Source of the DNA: Candidatus Trichorickettsia mobilis
Lineage (GTDB): Bacteria; Pseudomonadota; Alphaproteobacteria; Rickettsiales; Rickettsiaceae
Assembly: GCF_034366785.1 (NCBI RefSeq)
Contig: NZ_CP112932.1
Span: 1,339,771-1,403,770 of the forward strand
Direction: 5' to 3'
DNA length: 64,000 nucleotides
Shown: positions 1-9,858 of the stretch, piece after piece
Layout of the letters: each line of letters begins with the position of its first letter
Position numbering within the stretch: the stretch's first letter is position 1
Notes under the pieces: generated by a model
What the model was told of the DNA's origin: nothing
Database searches by the model: none
What the model saw: the letters and a program-made list of their open reading frames with translations, nothing else
Translations under genes and position numbers: made by a program

Positions 1-3000
1 GCGGTACAGCAGTAGCTCATGATGTGACTAATGATGTTATCATAACCAATGGAGCGATTACGGCATTAAATAACGTAGCCCGTGACGTAACCATTACAGG
101 AGCAGGTACAGTAGTTCAAGCTGGAACGATAGGTGGAAATCTATCTGTAGGTGCTGGTGGAACTGCTGCTTTATATACAGGAGGAGCAGGAGCTGATGTT
201 ACTGGTACGGTAACAATCAATACCACAAATGGTGGTATCAACACACTTCATAATGCAGCTAACGCAGTTACGCTTACAGCTGGTAACTTAACCATGAATA
301 ATACAACAGGAGCTGGAGTATTGGGTGATGTTACAGTTACAGCTGGTAACTTGATAATGAATGACATTACAGATGCTGGTGCTGATTTACTTGCAAATGG
401 TGGTACAACGACGATAAGAAGAGTGGGTCGGGATGTAGTTGTTAGCAATGGTGCGGCAATAGTTAATGTTGCAACTGTTGGAAGAAGTGTAAATTTTGCA
501 GCTGATGGCGTATTGAATACTACTGGATTAATTCATGGAACAGTGGATTCTACCGCTGGTGTTCCTGCTGGAACGTTGAATTTCGGAGCAGCTGGTGGAG
601 TGACAGGAACAATAGGAGCAACGAGTCTATTAACTGCGATTAATGTGAAGAGTGGAGCTATAACAACTTTACCTAACGCTACAGTTAGAGCCACCACCAT
701 TACTATTGGTGAGCTAGCTGGCTCTGGTACATTAATACGTGGTGGAAATGTAAATTTTGAACTTAATCCCGCCGGTGTTAATACAGTATTTGATCATGCT
801 GATTCTATACTGAGATTACAAAGTACAGCTGGTGCCATACAAACAGTTACTGTACAAAATCATGTGAATCCAGGAGCAAATAAAGGAATAATAGAATTGC
901 ATACGCACGGTGCTGGTAGTCAGTTAGTAATTACTGGTGGTGTTGCTGGTAAAACTTTAGGTACTGCTATCAATAAGTTAAAAGAATTGAGAGTGACCAG
1001 TAGTGGTGCTGCTGATGAATTAGTAACTATTGTTGGTGGAGCTAATGCAGTTAATCTTGCTAACATTGATGTATTAAATATAAAAGCAGGAGCAACACTC
1101 TGGGATAAAAGTACTACTGCTGCTGGAGTAACTAATATTGGTGAAGCTGGTGGAGCTAGTAAGTTAATTCTGGATGTCACTGAAGGTAATTCTGCTTTAC
1201 TTAATGGTACAGCAATTAATTTTGGTCATGCTGACTCGCAGTTAATTCTTGGTCACGATAATGCTGGGGCAAATAGAACTATTACGTTACATGGTAACTT
1301 AGTAGGCGGAGCAGACAATAAGGGAATAGTGCTGCTTATGTCCAAGCAAGCAGGTAAACAGTTAATTATTGACTCGGTAGGTGGCACGACAATTGGCCAA
1401 GCTGCTGGCAATAGATTTAAAGAATTAGTTGTTAAAGGTCTTGGAGATACTATAATTAATACAAAGGTTTATGCTAAAGCATTAACTTTAGATGGCGGAA
1501 ATGTTGATTTTACAGCCGGAATTGATCAAGGAACTAATAGTATTATTACAGTGAATAAGAGCACTATAGTGCGTGGTAATATTGGCAATACTGGTGGTGA
1601 CGTCACTATTACCTTAGGTAAGAACGCCTTAACATATCAGAATGGTATAGCAACTTTCTCTGGTAACATAGTAATTAATACTGACATAGATCAGGGTGTA
1701 GGAGTTGGTCATATAGTAATTGATGGCGGTGGTGGAGCGGCTAATCTAAATCTTGCTGGGACAAAAGCAATTACAATTAATGTGGGTGGTACTTCAAATA
1801 TAGCTGATATCGGTCAATCCTACTCACTTCTAAAAATTGTCAATGCCGGTACAATTACACCACCAGCAGGAGTAGTGCCTGCGTTAAACAACAATGACTT
1901 AGCTATACCAAAACCAGCTTGGGCTTATAATGCTGCTACTCGTATGTTATCAAACCATGCTGGTGGTGGTGGTGAAGACGAAAGAGACAATGATGATAAT
2001 AATGAACCTAAGCCAGATCTGAATCCTAAATCAGAAGATCTTAATCAGGAAGCAATAGCTAATGCCATGAAAATAGCTGAGTTCAATAATAAAACAAATG
2101 CTTATGTTGGCTATACAGTTGATGCTAGTGGTAATCTAACAGCAGTGAACAAGATAAAAGAAGGATTAGAGAAAGATTTTGGAGCAAGTAATCCTGGAAT
2201 AGTAACGGCTTTTGCTGGTATTAACGTCCATGACAATAGTGATGCTAGTGATGTAGTTAATGAGTTAGGCAAGTTAGCTAGAACTGATCCAGAGCGTCAA
2301 CAAGATGCAGGAAATAGATTAAGTGTAGTAGCGCCTACTGCAGCTGTAGCAACAGTAACTACTGGAGTAGTGCAAGCTGCGCAAAGTGCAATCGGCGTTA
2401 GAATGGATAATGTGTCGGTAGGAGCAGGGAATAACTTGAAAGTTTCTGAAGGTTTAGGTGTCGCTGCTGGTGATGAGTTGCAAGCTGATCGTTATGGTAT
2501 CTGGGGTACTCCATTTTATGCTCAATCTACTCAAAAGAAAAAAGGTAGCACTCCTGGGTATAAAAGTAAGGCTGGTGGTGGCACTATTGGCTTCGATTGT
2601 TTAGCTAATGATAATTTAACTTTGGGATTGGCTTTCACTGCTATTAGTACCAAGCTTGATCATAAAAATCAAAAATTAGGTGATACTACAAAAGTTGAAA
2701 GCACATTGTTTTCTATATATGGGGCACAGCAATTGCCAAGTAACTTCTTTGTTCAAGGTATTGTTTCATTTGGTTCAAGCAGAGTACGTAATTATGAAAA
2801 GCGTATAATAAACCTGACTTTAGACCAGACTGCAATCGGAAAATATAACTCAACTTCATATAGCGGAGAAGTATTAGGTGGTTATAGATACATGCTGCCA
2901 GATACATATACTGTGCTTACCCCGATGTTGGGTTTGAGGTATGCTAAATTTAATGATAGTGGTTATACTGAAACTGGAACAACTCGTAGAAATATGAATG

Positions 3001-3332
3001 TTAGTAAAAAATCAATTGATAAAATTGAAGGAATTATTGGTGGAAGGGTTTCATTTCAGTCTCAGGTAAAAGAGGTGTTATTAATGCCGGAGGTGCATGG
3101 TTTTGTCAATTATGATTTTAAAGGTAAAGCACCAAAGGTTGAAGCAAGACTAAATGGTGCATTGGCACCAATGCCGACAAAAGCTTCTAAAACTGAAAAA
3201 ACCTTTATCAACCTTGGTACAAGCTTAACTATAAAATATCGAATGATGGAATATGGTTTTGGTTATGATGCTAATTTGGCAAAGAAATATGTAGGGCATC
3301 AAGGTTCTTTAAAAGTTAGAGTTAATTTTTAA
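1..3332 (+). CDS. rOmpB/Sca-like autotransporter surface antigen, 5' end outside window
   Basis: This is the 3' part of a large type V secreted surface protein. The frame is open to the left edge, so the GTG at 24 is internal and not a start. The passenger (about the first 650 visible residues) is rich in G, A, T, N and V with beta-strand repeats. Two longer units, near residues 250-335 and 395-475, share the pattern HADS..L, N.GI and FKELVV/LKELRV, which is characteristic of rickettsial rOmpA/rOmpB antigens. An acidic and proline-containing linker near residue 650 precedes the alpha-helical linker. The C-terminal 280 residues (from about WGTPFY at 829) form an autotransporter beta-barrel ending in Phe, the usual BAM recognition end. 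Family knowledge: such proteins mediate adhesion and are cut between passenger and barrel. Assignment to Sca5/OmpB rather than another Sca protein is an inference. Confidence 0.88.
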   Translation, partial: GTAVAHDVTNDVIITNGAITALNNVARDVTITGAGTVVQAGTIGGNLSVGAGGTAALYTGGAGADVTGTVTINTTNGGINTLHNAANAVTLTAGNLTMNNTTGAGVLGDVTVTAGNLIMNDITDAGADLLANGGTTTIRRVGRDVVVSNGAAIVNVATVGRSVNFAADGVLNTTGLIHGTVDSTAGVPAGTLNFGAAGGVTGTIGATSLLTAINVKSGAITTLPNATVRATTITIGELAGSGTLIRGGNVNFELNPAGVNTVFDHADSILRLQSTAGAIQTVTVQNHVNPGANKGIIELHTHGAGSQLVITGGVAGKTLGTAINKLKELRVTSSGAADELVTIVGGANAVNLANIDVLNIKAGATLWDKSTTAAGVTNIGEAGGASKLILDVTEGNSALLNGTAINFGHADSQLILGHDNAGANRTITLHGNLVGGADNKGIVLLMSKQAGKQLIIDSVGGTTIGQAAGNRFKELVVKGLGDTIINTKVYAKALTLDGGNVDFTAGIDQGTNSIITVNKSTIVRGNIGNTGGDVTITLGKNALTYQNGIATFSGNIVINTDIDQGVGVGHIVIDGGGGAANLNLAGTKAITINVGGTSNIADIGQSYSLLKIVNAGTITPPAGVVPALNNNDLAIPKPAWAYNAATRMLSNHAGGGGEDERDNDDNNEPKPDLNPKSEDLNQEAIANAMKIAEFNNKTNAYVGYTVDASGNLTAVNKIKEGLEKDFGASNPGIVTAFAGINVHDNSDASDVVNELGKLARTDPERQQDAGNRLSVVAPTAAVATVTTGVVQAAQSAIGVRMDNVSVGAGNNLKVSEGLGVAAGDELQADRYGIWGTPFYAQSTQKKKGSTPGYKSKAGGGTIGFDCLANDNLTLGLAFTAISTKLDHKNQKLGDTTKVESTLFSIYGAQQLPSNFFVQGIVSFGSSRVRNYEKRIINLTLDQTAIGKYNSTSYSGEVLGGYRYMLPDTYTVLTPMLGLRYAKFNDSGYTETGTTRRNMNVSKKSIDKIEGIIGGRVSFQSQVKEVLLMPEVHGFVNYDFKGKAPKVEARLNGALAPMPTKASKTEKTFINLGTSLTIKYRMMEYGFGYDANLAKKYVGHQGSLKVRVNF

Positions 3333-3348
3333 GTTTTGTTACTTTTAT

Positions 3349-3488
3349 TAGACTTCTTTCAAAAACTTCGTTTGGGCTGGTGATTTTGTTGTTGAAACTT
3401 ATCTTCAGTCCGAAACAAACTCTATGTACGCTGTGGTTCTCGACTGTTTTTCGCCTAAAACCTCTCAACTATTTCTGAGAGAAGTCTA
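3349..3488. repeat. Palindromic repeat with TAGACTTCT-type ends
   Basis: Inverted ends TAGACTTCTTTC (3349) and GAGAGAAGTCTA (ending 3488) enclose about 115 bp that also folds back. The interior (GAAACAAAC, a CTCGACTG stretch, TTTTTCGCCTAAAAC) is a diverged version of the core found in the copies at 12074, 26057, 46335 and 50921. It lies in the gap between the convergent autotransporter and ankyrin genes. The rest of this gap is plain AT-rich sequence. Confidence 0.6.
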
Positions 3489-3603
3489 TTGCGCATAAAA
3501 TTTTAACTTACAACACTCACAATTTTAATTGGCTTATTTATATGTTTTTTGTCTGCAAAATAGCAAAATTTCTGACAAACTCTAGAGCATTCAATAAATA
3601 TTA

Positions 3604-4599
3604 TTATGATATATCCATTTGTATTTGATTATCTCCTAATATACTAAGCATATTCTCTTCATTAATAGCTAAATCAAATGGTGTTTGATTTTGATTGTTT
3701 CTTAGGTTTGGATTAGCTCCATTTATCATCAAGCATTCAGCAATTTCTAGTTCGTGGTTTTGAGAAGCATAATGTAAGGCTGTATTACCATCAGCATCTT
3801 GTAAATCCAGATTAATCTCTATTCCTTCATTTCGTAGTTCCATTAATAATTCAACTGTTTCTAGTTTACCATCTATTATAGCTTCTATTAATACAGTGCT
3901 ACCTTCATCATTTTGTATATTTAATAAATCTTTATTTGCTTTTATAAGTACTCGAATTATGTTTATATCTAACTTATCTTCTCTAGCAAATATTAGTGCA
4001 GCAGTATCTCCACTAACGTTGTTTTGTAAGCCTATAATGATTGAATTTATTTGGGTGTTGACTATAGATGTACTAGGTATTGCATTATTTTTTGGTATTG
4101 CTGCTAATGCTAATTGTTCATCAACTAAATTAGATAAAAAAGCTGGAATTATTAGATCACTATCATCATTAATTAGAGGTTTAGCAAGATAGTTTTTAGA
4201 GGTAATTTTTGCAGCTTGCTTATGTGATTCATCTATTAATATTTTTTGTATTACTGAGCCTTCTTTAGCGTAAGTTAAAGCTACATTACCATCATTATTA
4301 CGAACATATATGTCAGTCTGAGAATAACCCAGCAATAACTGCACCTTTGATTGTAGATTGTTTTGAACAGCAAGTATTAAAGCTGTATTATTGTCATGAT
4401 TACGGTCATTTATACGAGCGCCTGCACTAATTAAAGCCTTAATTATTTCTGGATTACGAGCTAGCATTAATGGTGTATTACCAAGGCTATTTGGTTCATT
4501 TACATCACATGTTGGTATAAGTTTTTCTACTTTTTTAAGACTACCTGCAATTGTAGCATTTATTAGTTCAGTAGAATCAATTTTATTTTTTACTTTCAT
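3604..4599 (-). CDS. Ankyrin repeat protein
   Basis: This 331-residue protein has no signal peptide and no membrane segment. About six ankyrin units can be read: around residues 35-66 (GNTPLMLA), 67-100 (NTALILAVQNN), 101-130 (GNVALTYA), 195-230 (GDTAALIFA), 232-265 (GSTVLIEAI) and 270-325 (GNTALHYASQNHELEIAECL, then QTPFDLAINEEN). A less regular segment at about 130-190 separates two repeat blocks. Ankyrin repeats bind proteins, and in Rickettsiales such proteins are often effectors delivered to the host. Nothing here shows secretion, so that role is inference. It is the last gene of a minus-strand run, 33 bp after the oligopeptidase. The C-terminus ends in a short non-repeat tail. Confidence 0.85.
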   Translation of the reverse strand: MKVKNKIDSTELINATIAGSLKKVEKLIPTCDVNEPNSLGNTPLMLARNPEIIKALISAGARINDRNHDNNTALILAVQNNLQSKVQLLLGYSQTDIYVRNNDGNVALTYAKEGSVIQKILIDESHKQAAKITSKNYLAKPLINDDSDLIIPAFLSNLVDEQLALAAIPKNNAIPSTSIVNTQINSIIIGLQNNVSGDTAALIFAREDKLDINIIRVLIKANKDLLNIQNDEGSTVLIEAIIDGKLETVELLMELRNEGIEINLDLQDADGNTALHYASQNHELEIAECLMINGANPNLRNNQNQTPFDLAINEENMLSILGDNQIQMDIS

Positions 4600-4632
4600 A
4601 TTTTCTCTTAAAATAATTGCGTTGTATTTTTG

Positions 4633-6744
4633 TTAATTCTTCTTAAAAACCTTAAACATAAATACTAAATCATCAGCGGTTTCTTTTAAATAATCAAAAC
4701 GTCCTGAGGCTCCGACATGTCCTGCTTCCATATTAGTCTTTAACACTATCAGATTATCATCAGTTTTGGTTGCTCTGAGTCTTGCCACCCATTTTGCTGC
4801 TTCCCAATAACCAACTCTTGGGTCAGATAAGCCAGCAGTTACCATAATAGTCGGATAATTTTGAGCCTTAATATTATCATATGGAGAATATGATTTTATA
4901 TAATTGAAATACTCTAACTCTTTTGGGTTACCCCATTCTTTGAATTCGCCAGGAGTTAGTGGTAGACTCTCATCAAGCATAGTATTTAGGACGTCGACAA
5001 ATGGTACGTGAGCGATTGCTGCTTTGAATAATTCCGGAGCCTGATTTAATACTGCGCCAATTAATAATCCGCCAGCACTGCCACCACAAATTGCAATATT
5101 ACCCATGCTAGTATATTTTTCTGCAATTAATTTCTTAGTGGAAGCAATAAAGTCATTAAAAGTTCTAGTTTTATTAAGGAATTTTGCTGCTTCATACCAG
5201 TCATGTCCAAGTTCATCTCCACCTCGAATATGAGCAATAGCAAATACAAAACCACGATTAACCATTGATACGGCAGCATTACGAAATACTAACGGTACAC
5301 TATATCCATATGAACCGTAACCATATAGATATAGTGGATTAGAGCCATCTTTCTTGAATAAAGATTTTTTATAGAATAAGGTAATTGGGACTTTAACATT
5401 GTCGGTATCAGCAAAAATTCTCTCTACTGTATATTCATCAGGGTTAAAGCCACTAGGAATTTCCTGTACTTTTAATATTGATAACGAATCTTGAAGAAAA
5501 TCATATTTATAAGTAGTATTTGGTCTTGCTAAAGAAGAATAGGTAACTCTGAGATCATCTTCATCAAAATTAGTAGAACCAGCAGTTGCTGTATATGCTT
5601 GGTCAGGAAAATGAATGGTTTTCAGCTGTAATGTATTAAGGTCTTGGATCTTAATTAATGGCAGTCCTAGTATGCTATAATTTAAAATTAGATAATTTTG
5701 AGTAATATCAAAATCTGTTAGATATTGCTCTTGCTCTTCAGTGATATAATCTTCCCAGTTGTTATTTGTAAAATCATCAATGGCTATTCGGGCAATCCGA
5801 AATTTTTTTGCTTGCTCATTGGTTTTAATATAAAAATAATTACCATGATGCTCTAGATCATAGAATATGCCATCCTGACGTGCTTTAACTAGCATAGGTG
5901 TGAAATTTTGATCTGACATTAGTAGTACATAAGCCTCATTACTATCATGTCCTCCAACATCGATTACAATATATTGTCGACTAGCTGATTTTCCTACATT
6001 AACATTGTATAGGCTATTTGGTTCATGCAATATTATCTTATCAGTTTGCTTATCACCTAGCATATGAAACATTACAGTATCACAGCGCCAGTTTTCATTT
6101 GTTGGAGTATAGAAAAATCCTGGTATATGCTCATGCCAAACAATGTCACCAAGAGTATTATTGATTTCATCAGCTAAATATTTTTTATTGATAAGATCAT
6201 ATACATAGATAGTGTAACGTTCATCACCACTAAAATCTGCAGCATAGGCCATTAATTTGTGGTCAGGAGAAATAGAAAGAGCAGAAATTTTGGTAAATTT
6301 CTTATTTGCTGCAAGTTTGTTAACATCCAGCAGCACTTCTTCTGTTGCTTCCATGTTGCCTATTTTGCGACAATAAATAGGATATTCCTTATCAGCTTCA
6401 GTTCTGGTATAATAGTAATAATTATCACGCTTTATATAAGGAGATTGATCATCAAGTTTGATTCTGGCTTTTAATTCTTCAAAAATTTGTTCTTTTTGCG
6501 ACTTAGTATCTGCAAAGAACTGCTCAAAATAGTTATTCTCATTAGTAAGATGCTGTAATATCTTGGGATCTTCAACCATCGGCCAATTTTTATCACGCAA
6601 CCATTCATATTCATCATTGATTGTTTGATTATGAATAGTGAAGCTATGAACTATTTTTTCTGTTTGCGGTGGGATCATAGTGTTTTCCTTTTGTTGACAG
6701 CTTTGTAGCATGATCATACAAATAAAAATTATTAAGTAGGGCAT
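4633..6744 (-). CDS. ptrB: Oligopeptidase B-like S9 serine peptidase with lipobox-like N-terminus
   Basis: This 703-residue S9A prolyl-oligopeptidase-family enzyme cuts short peptides. An N-terminal beta-propeller (YEWLRD near residue 43) precedes an alpha/beta-hydrolase domain. The nucleophile is Ser556 in GGSAGG, the acidic residue lies in LSDPRVGYWE, and the histidine is His676 in AGHVGASGRFD. The catalytic set therefore looks intact, and the length matches the family (about 690). The N-terminus is unusual: about 13 hydrophobic residues and then LQSC, which reads as a lipobox and would place the enzyme in the envelope. A second Met at residue 22 (MIPPQTEK) would give a cytosolic enzyme that starts where classical family members start. 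It is 3 bp downstream of the last antiporter subunit, so probably co-transcribed. Confidence 0.9.
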   Translation of the reverse strand: MPYLIIFICMIMLQSCQQKENTMIPPQTEKIVHSFTIHNQTINDEYEWLRDKNWPMVEDPKILQHLTNENNYFEQFFADTKSQKEQIFEELKARIKLDDQSPYIKRDNYYYYTRTEADKEYPIYCRKIGNMEATEEVLLDVNKLAANKKFTKISALSISPDHKLMAYAADFSGDERYTIYVYDLINKKYLADEINNTLGDIVWHEHIPGFFYTPTNENWRCDTVMFHMLGDKQTDKIILHEPNSLYNVNVGKSASRQYIVIDVGGHDSNEAYVLLMSDQNFTPMLVKARQDGIFYDLEHHGNYFYIKTNEQAKKFRIARIAIDDFTNNNWEDYITEEQEQYLTDFDITQNYLILNYSILGLPLIKIQDLNTLQLKTIHFPDQAYTATAGSTNFDEDDLRVTYSSLARPNTTYKYDFLQDSLSILKVQEIPSGFNPDEYTVERIFADTDNVKVPITLFYKKSLFKKDGSNPLYLYGYGSYGYSVPLVFRNAAVSMVNRGFVFAIAHIRGGDELGHDWYEAAKFLNKTRTFNDFIASTKKLIAEKYTSMGNIAICGGSAGGLLIGAVLNQAPELFKAAIAHVPFVDVLNTMLDESLPLTPGEFKEWGNPKELEYFNYIKSYSPYDNIKAQNYPTIMVTAGLSDPRVGYWEAAKWVARLRATKTDDNLIVLKTNMEAGHVGASGRFDYLKETADDLVFMFKVFKKN

Positions 6745-6747
6745 TTT

Positions 6748-8355
6748 TTAGGTAATATTAAATATTATAATCATACTAATAAGTAAACAGAAAACTATAG
6801 CAATTGCTAGTTGTTGGTTATGGATAGTATATGATTTCCTGCAATAGCCAGTGATAAACCATAAAAGGCTGAGATCATTAAGTGTATCATTTTGGTTCTG
6901 GTATTTGCTATAGCGTTTTTTTATGTGGCTCAACATTTTTTTTAATAGATTTAACTTTGTGAACTTAATTGGATTACGTGAAGTTTTTAGGAGCAGAGTT
7001 GAGATTATCCCTGCTAAAACTATCATAGTTTGTTTGATAATGTCGCTTGTGATTGATGAGGCAGTTGAAAAATAAGTTTTAATAAGCTGAAAGTTAATAA
7101 AGAGCATTGTTAGTGTAGGGATGATGATACTAAGAACCTGTAAATTACTAATCTTGATCGACAAAATCTCTTTACTATAAAAATATTCTCTTATTGGTAT
7201 AGCGATAAATAATATTAGATTAAACATTATTAACGTATAAGCAGTTAAATTTTCTGTGATTGTTGTTGATAAGGTCAATTTCAAGATAAAGCTGGAACTC
7301 AAAGGAAAATTGAATACCATTAACATGACGATATTTGTAGTAATAATCCATAGATAGTTCTTGATCCGTTTTAACTCAGAACAATAAACAATATTGGTAT
7401 TATCAGCAAGAATTGCAATCAATATCGCAAATACAGCATTATAAATGATGTGATTTGCAATATAATATGTTAGCGCTAGTGGTTGGGTATTGCTAGTGGC
7501 AATCATGATCACGATAACTCCAAGTTGAGCTATTGCTAAATAACATAATAAACGTTTTAAATTATTTTCTTTACACGCATAAAATGCTCCATAAATGATC
7601 ATTAATATGCCAAAATATTTTAGTGGAATAAATCCACAAAATAATTTTGTTAAAATTATTATTGAAATTTTAGTAGTGAAAGTGGACAAATAAATAAAGC
7701 TTGCATTATCAGCGGCCGGATAGCAATTAACCACCCAACTGGAAAAAGGTACAGCAGCAACATTAATTAAACAACCGATAAGTATAATAACTCCAATGAT
7801 CATTTCGTAATTATTGCCAGAAAACAGCCCAGTCAAAGGAATTATTTTAGTATCATTGGTAGTGATAATCAAATAGCTGATGGCAATTAGCAATAAGCTG
7901 CTACTAGTTAAATGAGTAATGAAATATTGTTTGGTGGCAAGTAATCTATTTTTGTTATTGCTGGCATAAATTAAAATACAAGCAGTGAGCATCATGTATT
8001 CAAGAGCGATAAAGAGGCTAATAAAATCATCGGCGTATAAGCAGTAGCAGGCCGCAGCAAAATAAAGACCACCCCAAATGACAGTCCATTGGTGCCGTTG
8101 GCTTAAACTATAATAATTAGCTGCTATGGTTACAGTAGCAAATGCGACAGTGATAGTTCTATTTTCAAAGTTAAAGTTCACTCCTAAATTAATATCAAAT
8201 ATTTTAAATAGCTCGGTACCATTATTTTCAGGTAATAATAACAAAATAACTATTGGATAGAGAATCGTTACAAAAGCAAAAATTTTCTTTAATTTAAAAC
8301 AGGATAATAAAATAATCATTGAAATAATGATTAGTAGAGTAGGATGTTGGTGCAT
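6748..8355 (-). CDS. NuoL/MrpA-D-type proton-translocating membrane subunit (third paralogue)
   Basis: This 535-residue polytopic protein has about 14 predicted helices and belongs to the proton-conducting family shared by complex I (NuoL/M/N) and Mrp antiporters. Visible marks are a Glu in a helix (ISLFIALEYMMLTA, near 115), a region equivalent to the broken helix (VPFSSWVVNCYPAADNASF, near 205-225) followed by a Lys (TFTTK), and a second lysine region (CKENNLKRLLCYLAIAQLG). It is more diverged than its two upstream neighbours, and the long C-terminal part carries extra helices. It lies 36 bp after the preceding subunit in the same minus-strand operon. Likely role: one arm of a multisubunit monovalent cation/H+ antiporter in the inner membrane. 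The exact subunit letter is not certain. Confidence 0.75.
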   Translation of the reverse strand: MHQHPTLLIIISMIILLSCFKLKKIFAFVTILYPIVILLLLPENNGTELFKIFDINLGVNFNFENRTITVAFATVTIAANYYSLSQRHQWTVIWGGLYFAAACYCLYADDFISLFIALEYMMLTACILIYASNNKNRLLATKQYFITHLTSSSLLLIAISYLIITTNDTKIIPLTGLFSGNNYEMIIGVIILIGCLINVAAVPFSSWVVNCYPAADNASFIYLSTFTTKISIIILTKLFCGFIPLKYFGILMIIYGAFYACKENNLKRLLCYLAIAQLGVIVIMIATSNTQPLALTYYIANHIIYNAVFAILIAILADNTNIVYCSELKRIKNYLWIITTNIVMLMVFNFPLSSSFILKLTLSTTITENLTAYTLIMFNLILFIAIPIREYFYSKEILSIKISNLQVLSIIIPTLTMLFINFQLIKTYFSTASSITSDIIKQTMIVLAGIISTLLLKTSRNPIKFTKLNLLKKMLSHIKKRYSKYQNQNDTLNDLSLLWFITGYCRKSYTIHNQQLAIAIVFCLLISMIIIFNIT

Positions 8356-8391
8356 ACTTTTTTACCTCTAAGTTTCTCAAGGTTTGATTGA

Positions 8392-9858
8392 TTAAATATA
8401 CACTAAAAATCTGCCGATTAATTTTTGAATTAAGAAGAAACCAACAACTCCCACAATACAAATAATGATGCTAACCAGCATTGATGATGGTAATTTATTC
8501 TCTGAATCATGATTTGTTGTCGCATTAGCTCTATAAATAAATATCAAAATTTTAGTCATATATAAAGCTGATAAAATTGTACTAATTGCTATTATAACCA
8601 TAATCAGCAATTGTTGTTGTTGTGCTGCGGCCAGCATAATATAAAATTTACTGATAAACCCAGCAAACGGTGGTAGTCCAATTAATGATAAACTGGCAAT
8701 GAGCATGATCAAGCTGGTTTTTGGCATCACAACCTTAATTCCCAATAAATCCTTGATTTGACTAGTATGGTTTATACTATAGTAATTACCGGCAGCAAAA
8801 AATAAACAAATTTTAGTCATGGAATGTGAGACCATATGTAGAATTGCAGCGGCGATAGATTTTTGCGTAAACATAAATGCACTCAAAAGTGCCAGCGCTA
8901 GTTGATTGATTGTCGAATAAGCTAAAATCATTTTTATATTATTAGCTTGGAGCCCTTTAATGGCACTATAAAAAATTGTAATTGTCGGTAGTAAAATTAT
9001 CCAGTTAAATGGAGTAAATAATGAGTGTAAATATTTAAGCCCAAAAACATATATGATTATTTTAAAGATACAAAATAATCCAGCTTTTACTACCACTACG
9101 GCATGTAATAATGCACTTACCGGATATGAAGCAATCATTGCTGCTGGCAGCCATCCATGTAGGGGATATTTAGCTGCTTTACTGATACCAAAAATAAACA
9201 TTAAAAATAAAAAAATTGCTTGAGTATCAGAAAAATTATCTTGAATAAAACCGTCATAAATAAAATTTCCATGATCTACTTTTGCATAAATAATTAAAAT
9301 AGCTGGAAAGAACAGCAACATAGAGCTGCCCATTAGTATTTTTAAATATTGATAGAGTTTGTCATATATTGCTCCAACTTTAACATGAATAATTAAAGGT
9401 ATAGTTGTTAGAGTAAGGAGCTCGTAACAGCAAAACATAGTAAATAAATTGGCCGATAATGATAATAATGCTCCCATCAAGATGATGATGTTGAAAAAAA
9501 ACAGAAATCTTGATGAATTTGCAATATTATTAATTGCCAGGTATTTGGTAGTATATAGTAAGGCGCAAATCCATAAGCTTCCTAATAAATTAAGAAAGAT
9601 AATACCGACAGCTTCTAGATGTAATCCAAAAGCATAATGATCAAAGGCGAAAAGCATGATATTTGCGCGGATACCATGAAAGAATAGCCAATCAATAATT
9701 ATAATATTGATTAGAAATATAGTGCTGATTAACAGCAATAATATATTGCGGATATTACTATCTTCTTTAGTAATAAAAGGAGTCAGTAAATTGACGCTAC
9801 CAATTATTAAGGTAGAAATAATCGAAAAGTTAGCGGTGATAAAATTTTCCAGGATCAT
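8392..9858 (-). CDS. Mrp/NuoM-type antiporter membrane subunit
   Basis: This 488-residue inner-membrane protein of the NuoM/MrpD family has the best-preserved motifs in this operon: CCYELLTLTTIPLI (helix 5 Glu), GISKAAKYPLHGWLPAAM (helix 7 Lys and broken helix), SALLHAVVVVKAG, and a later NNIKMILAYSTINQLA lysine segment. A C-terminal GLPPFAGFISKF motif is also typical of the family. The ATG overlaps the stop of the upstream gene by 4 bp (ATGA), implying translational coupling. Together with the two flanking paralogues and MnhC it would form a cation/proton antiporter. It could also be named NuoM2. No nuo genes for the peripheral arm are present here, which favours an antiporter. Confidence 0.82.
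   Translation of the reverse strand: MILENFITANFSIISTLIIGSVNLLTPFITKEDSNIRNILLLLISTIFLINIIIIDWLFFHGIRANIMLFAFDHYAFGLHLEAVGIIFLNLLGSLWICALLYTTKYLAINNIANSSRFLFFFNIIILMGALLSLSANLFTMFCCYELLTLTTIPLIIHVKVGAIYDKLYQYLKILMGSSMLLFFPAILIIYAKVDHGNFIYDGFIQDNFSDTQAIFLFLMFIFGISKAAKYPLHGWLPAAMIASYPVSALLHAVVVVKAGLFCIFKIIIYVFGLKYLHSLFTPFNWIILLPTITIFYSAIKGLQANNIKMILAYSTINQLALALLSAFMFTQKSIAAAILHMVSHSMTKICLFFAAGNYYSINHTSQIKDLLGIKVVMPKTSLIMLIASLSLIGLPPFAGFISKFYIMLAAAQQQQLLIMVIIAISTILSALYMTKILIFIYRANATTNHDSENKLPSSMLVSIIICIVGVVGFFLIQKLIGRFLVYI

Noticed and set aside
920-1180. Antisense frames across the autotransporter (also 248-448 and 2713-2907)
   Set aside because: They are shadows of a repetitive, strongly coding plus-strand gene and have no RBS or family resemblance.
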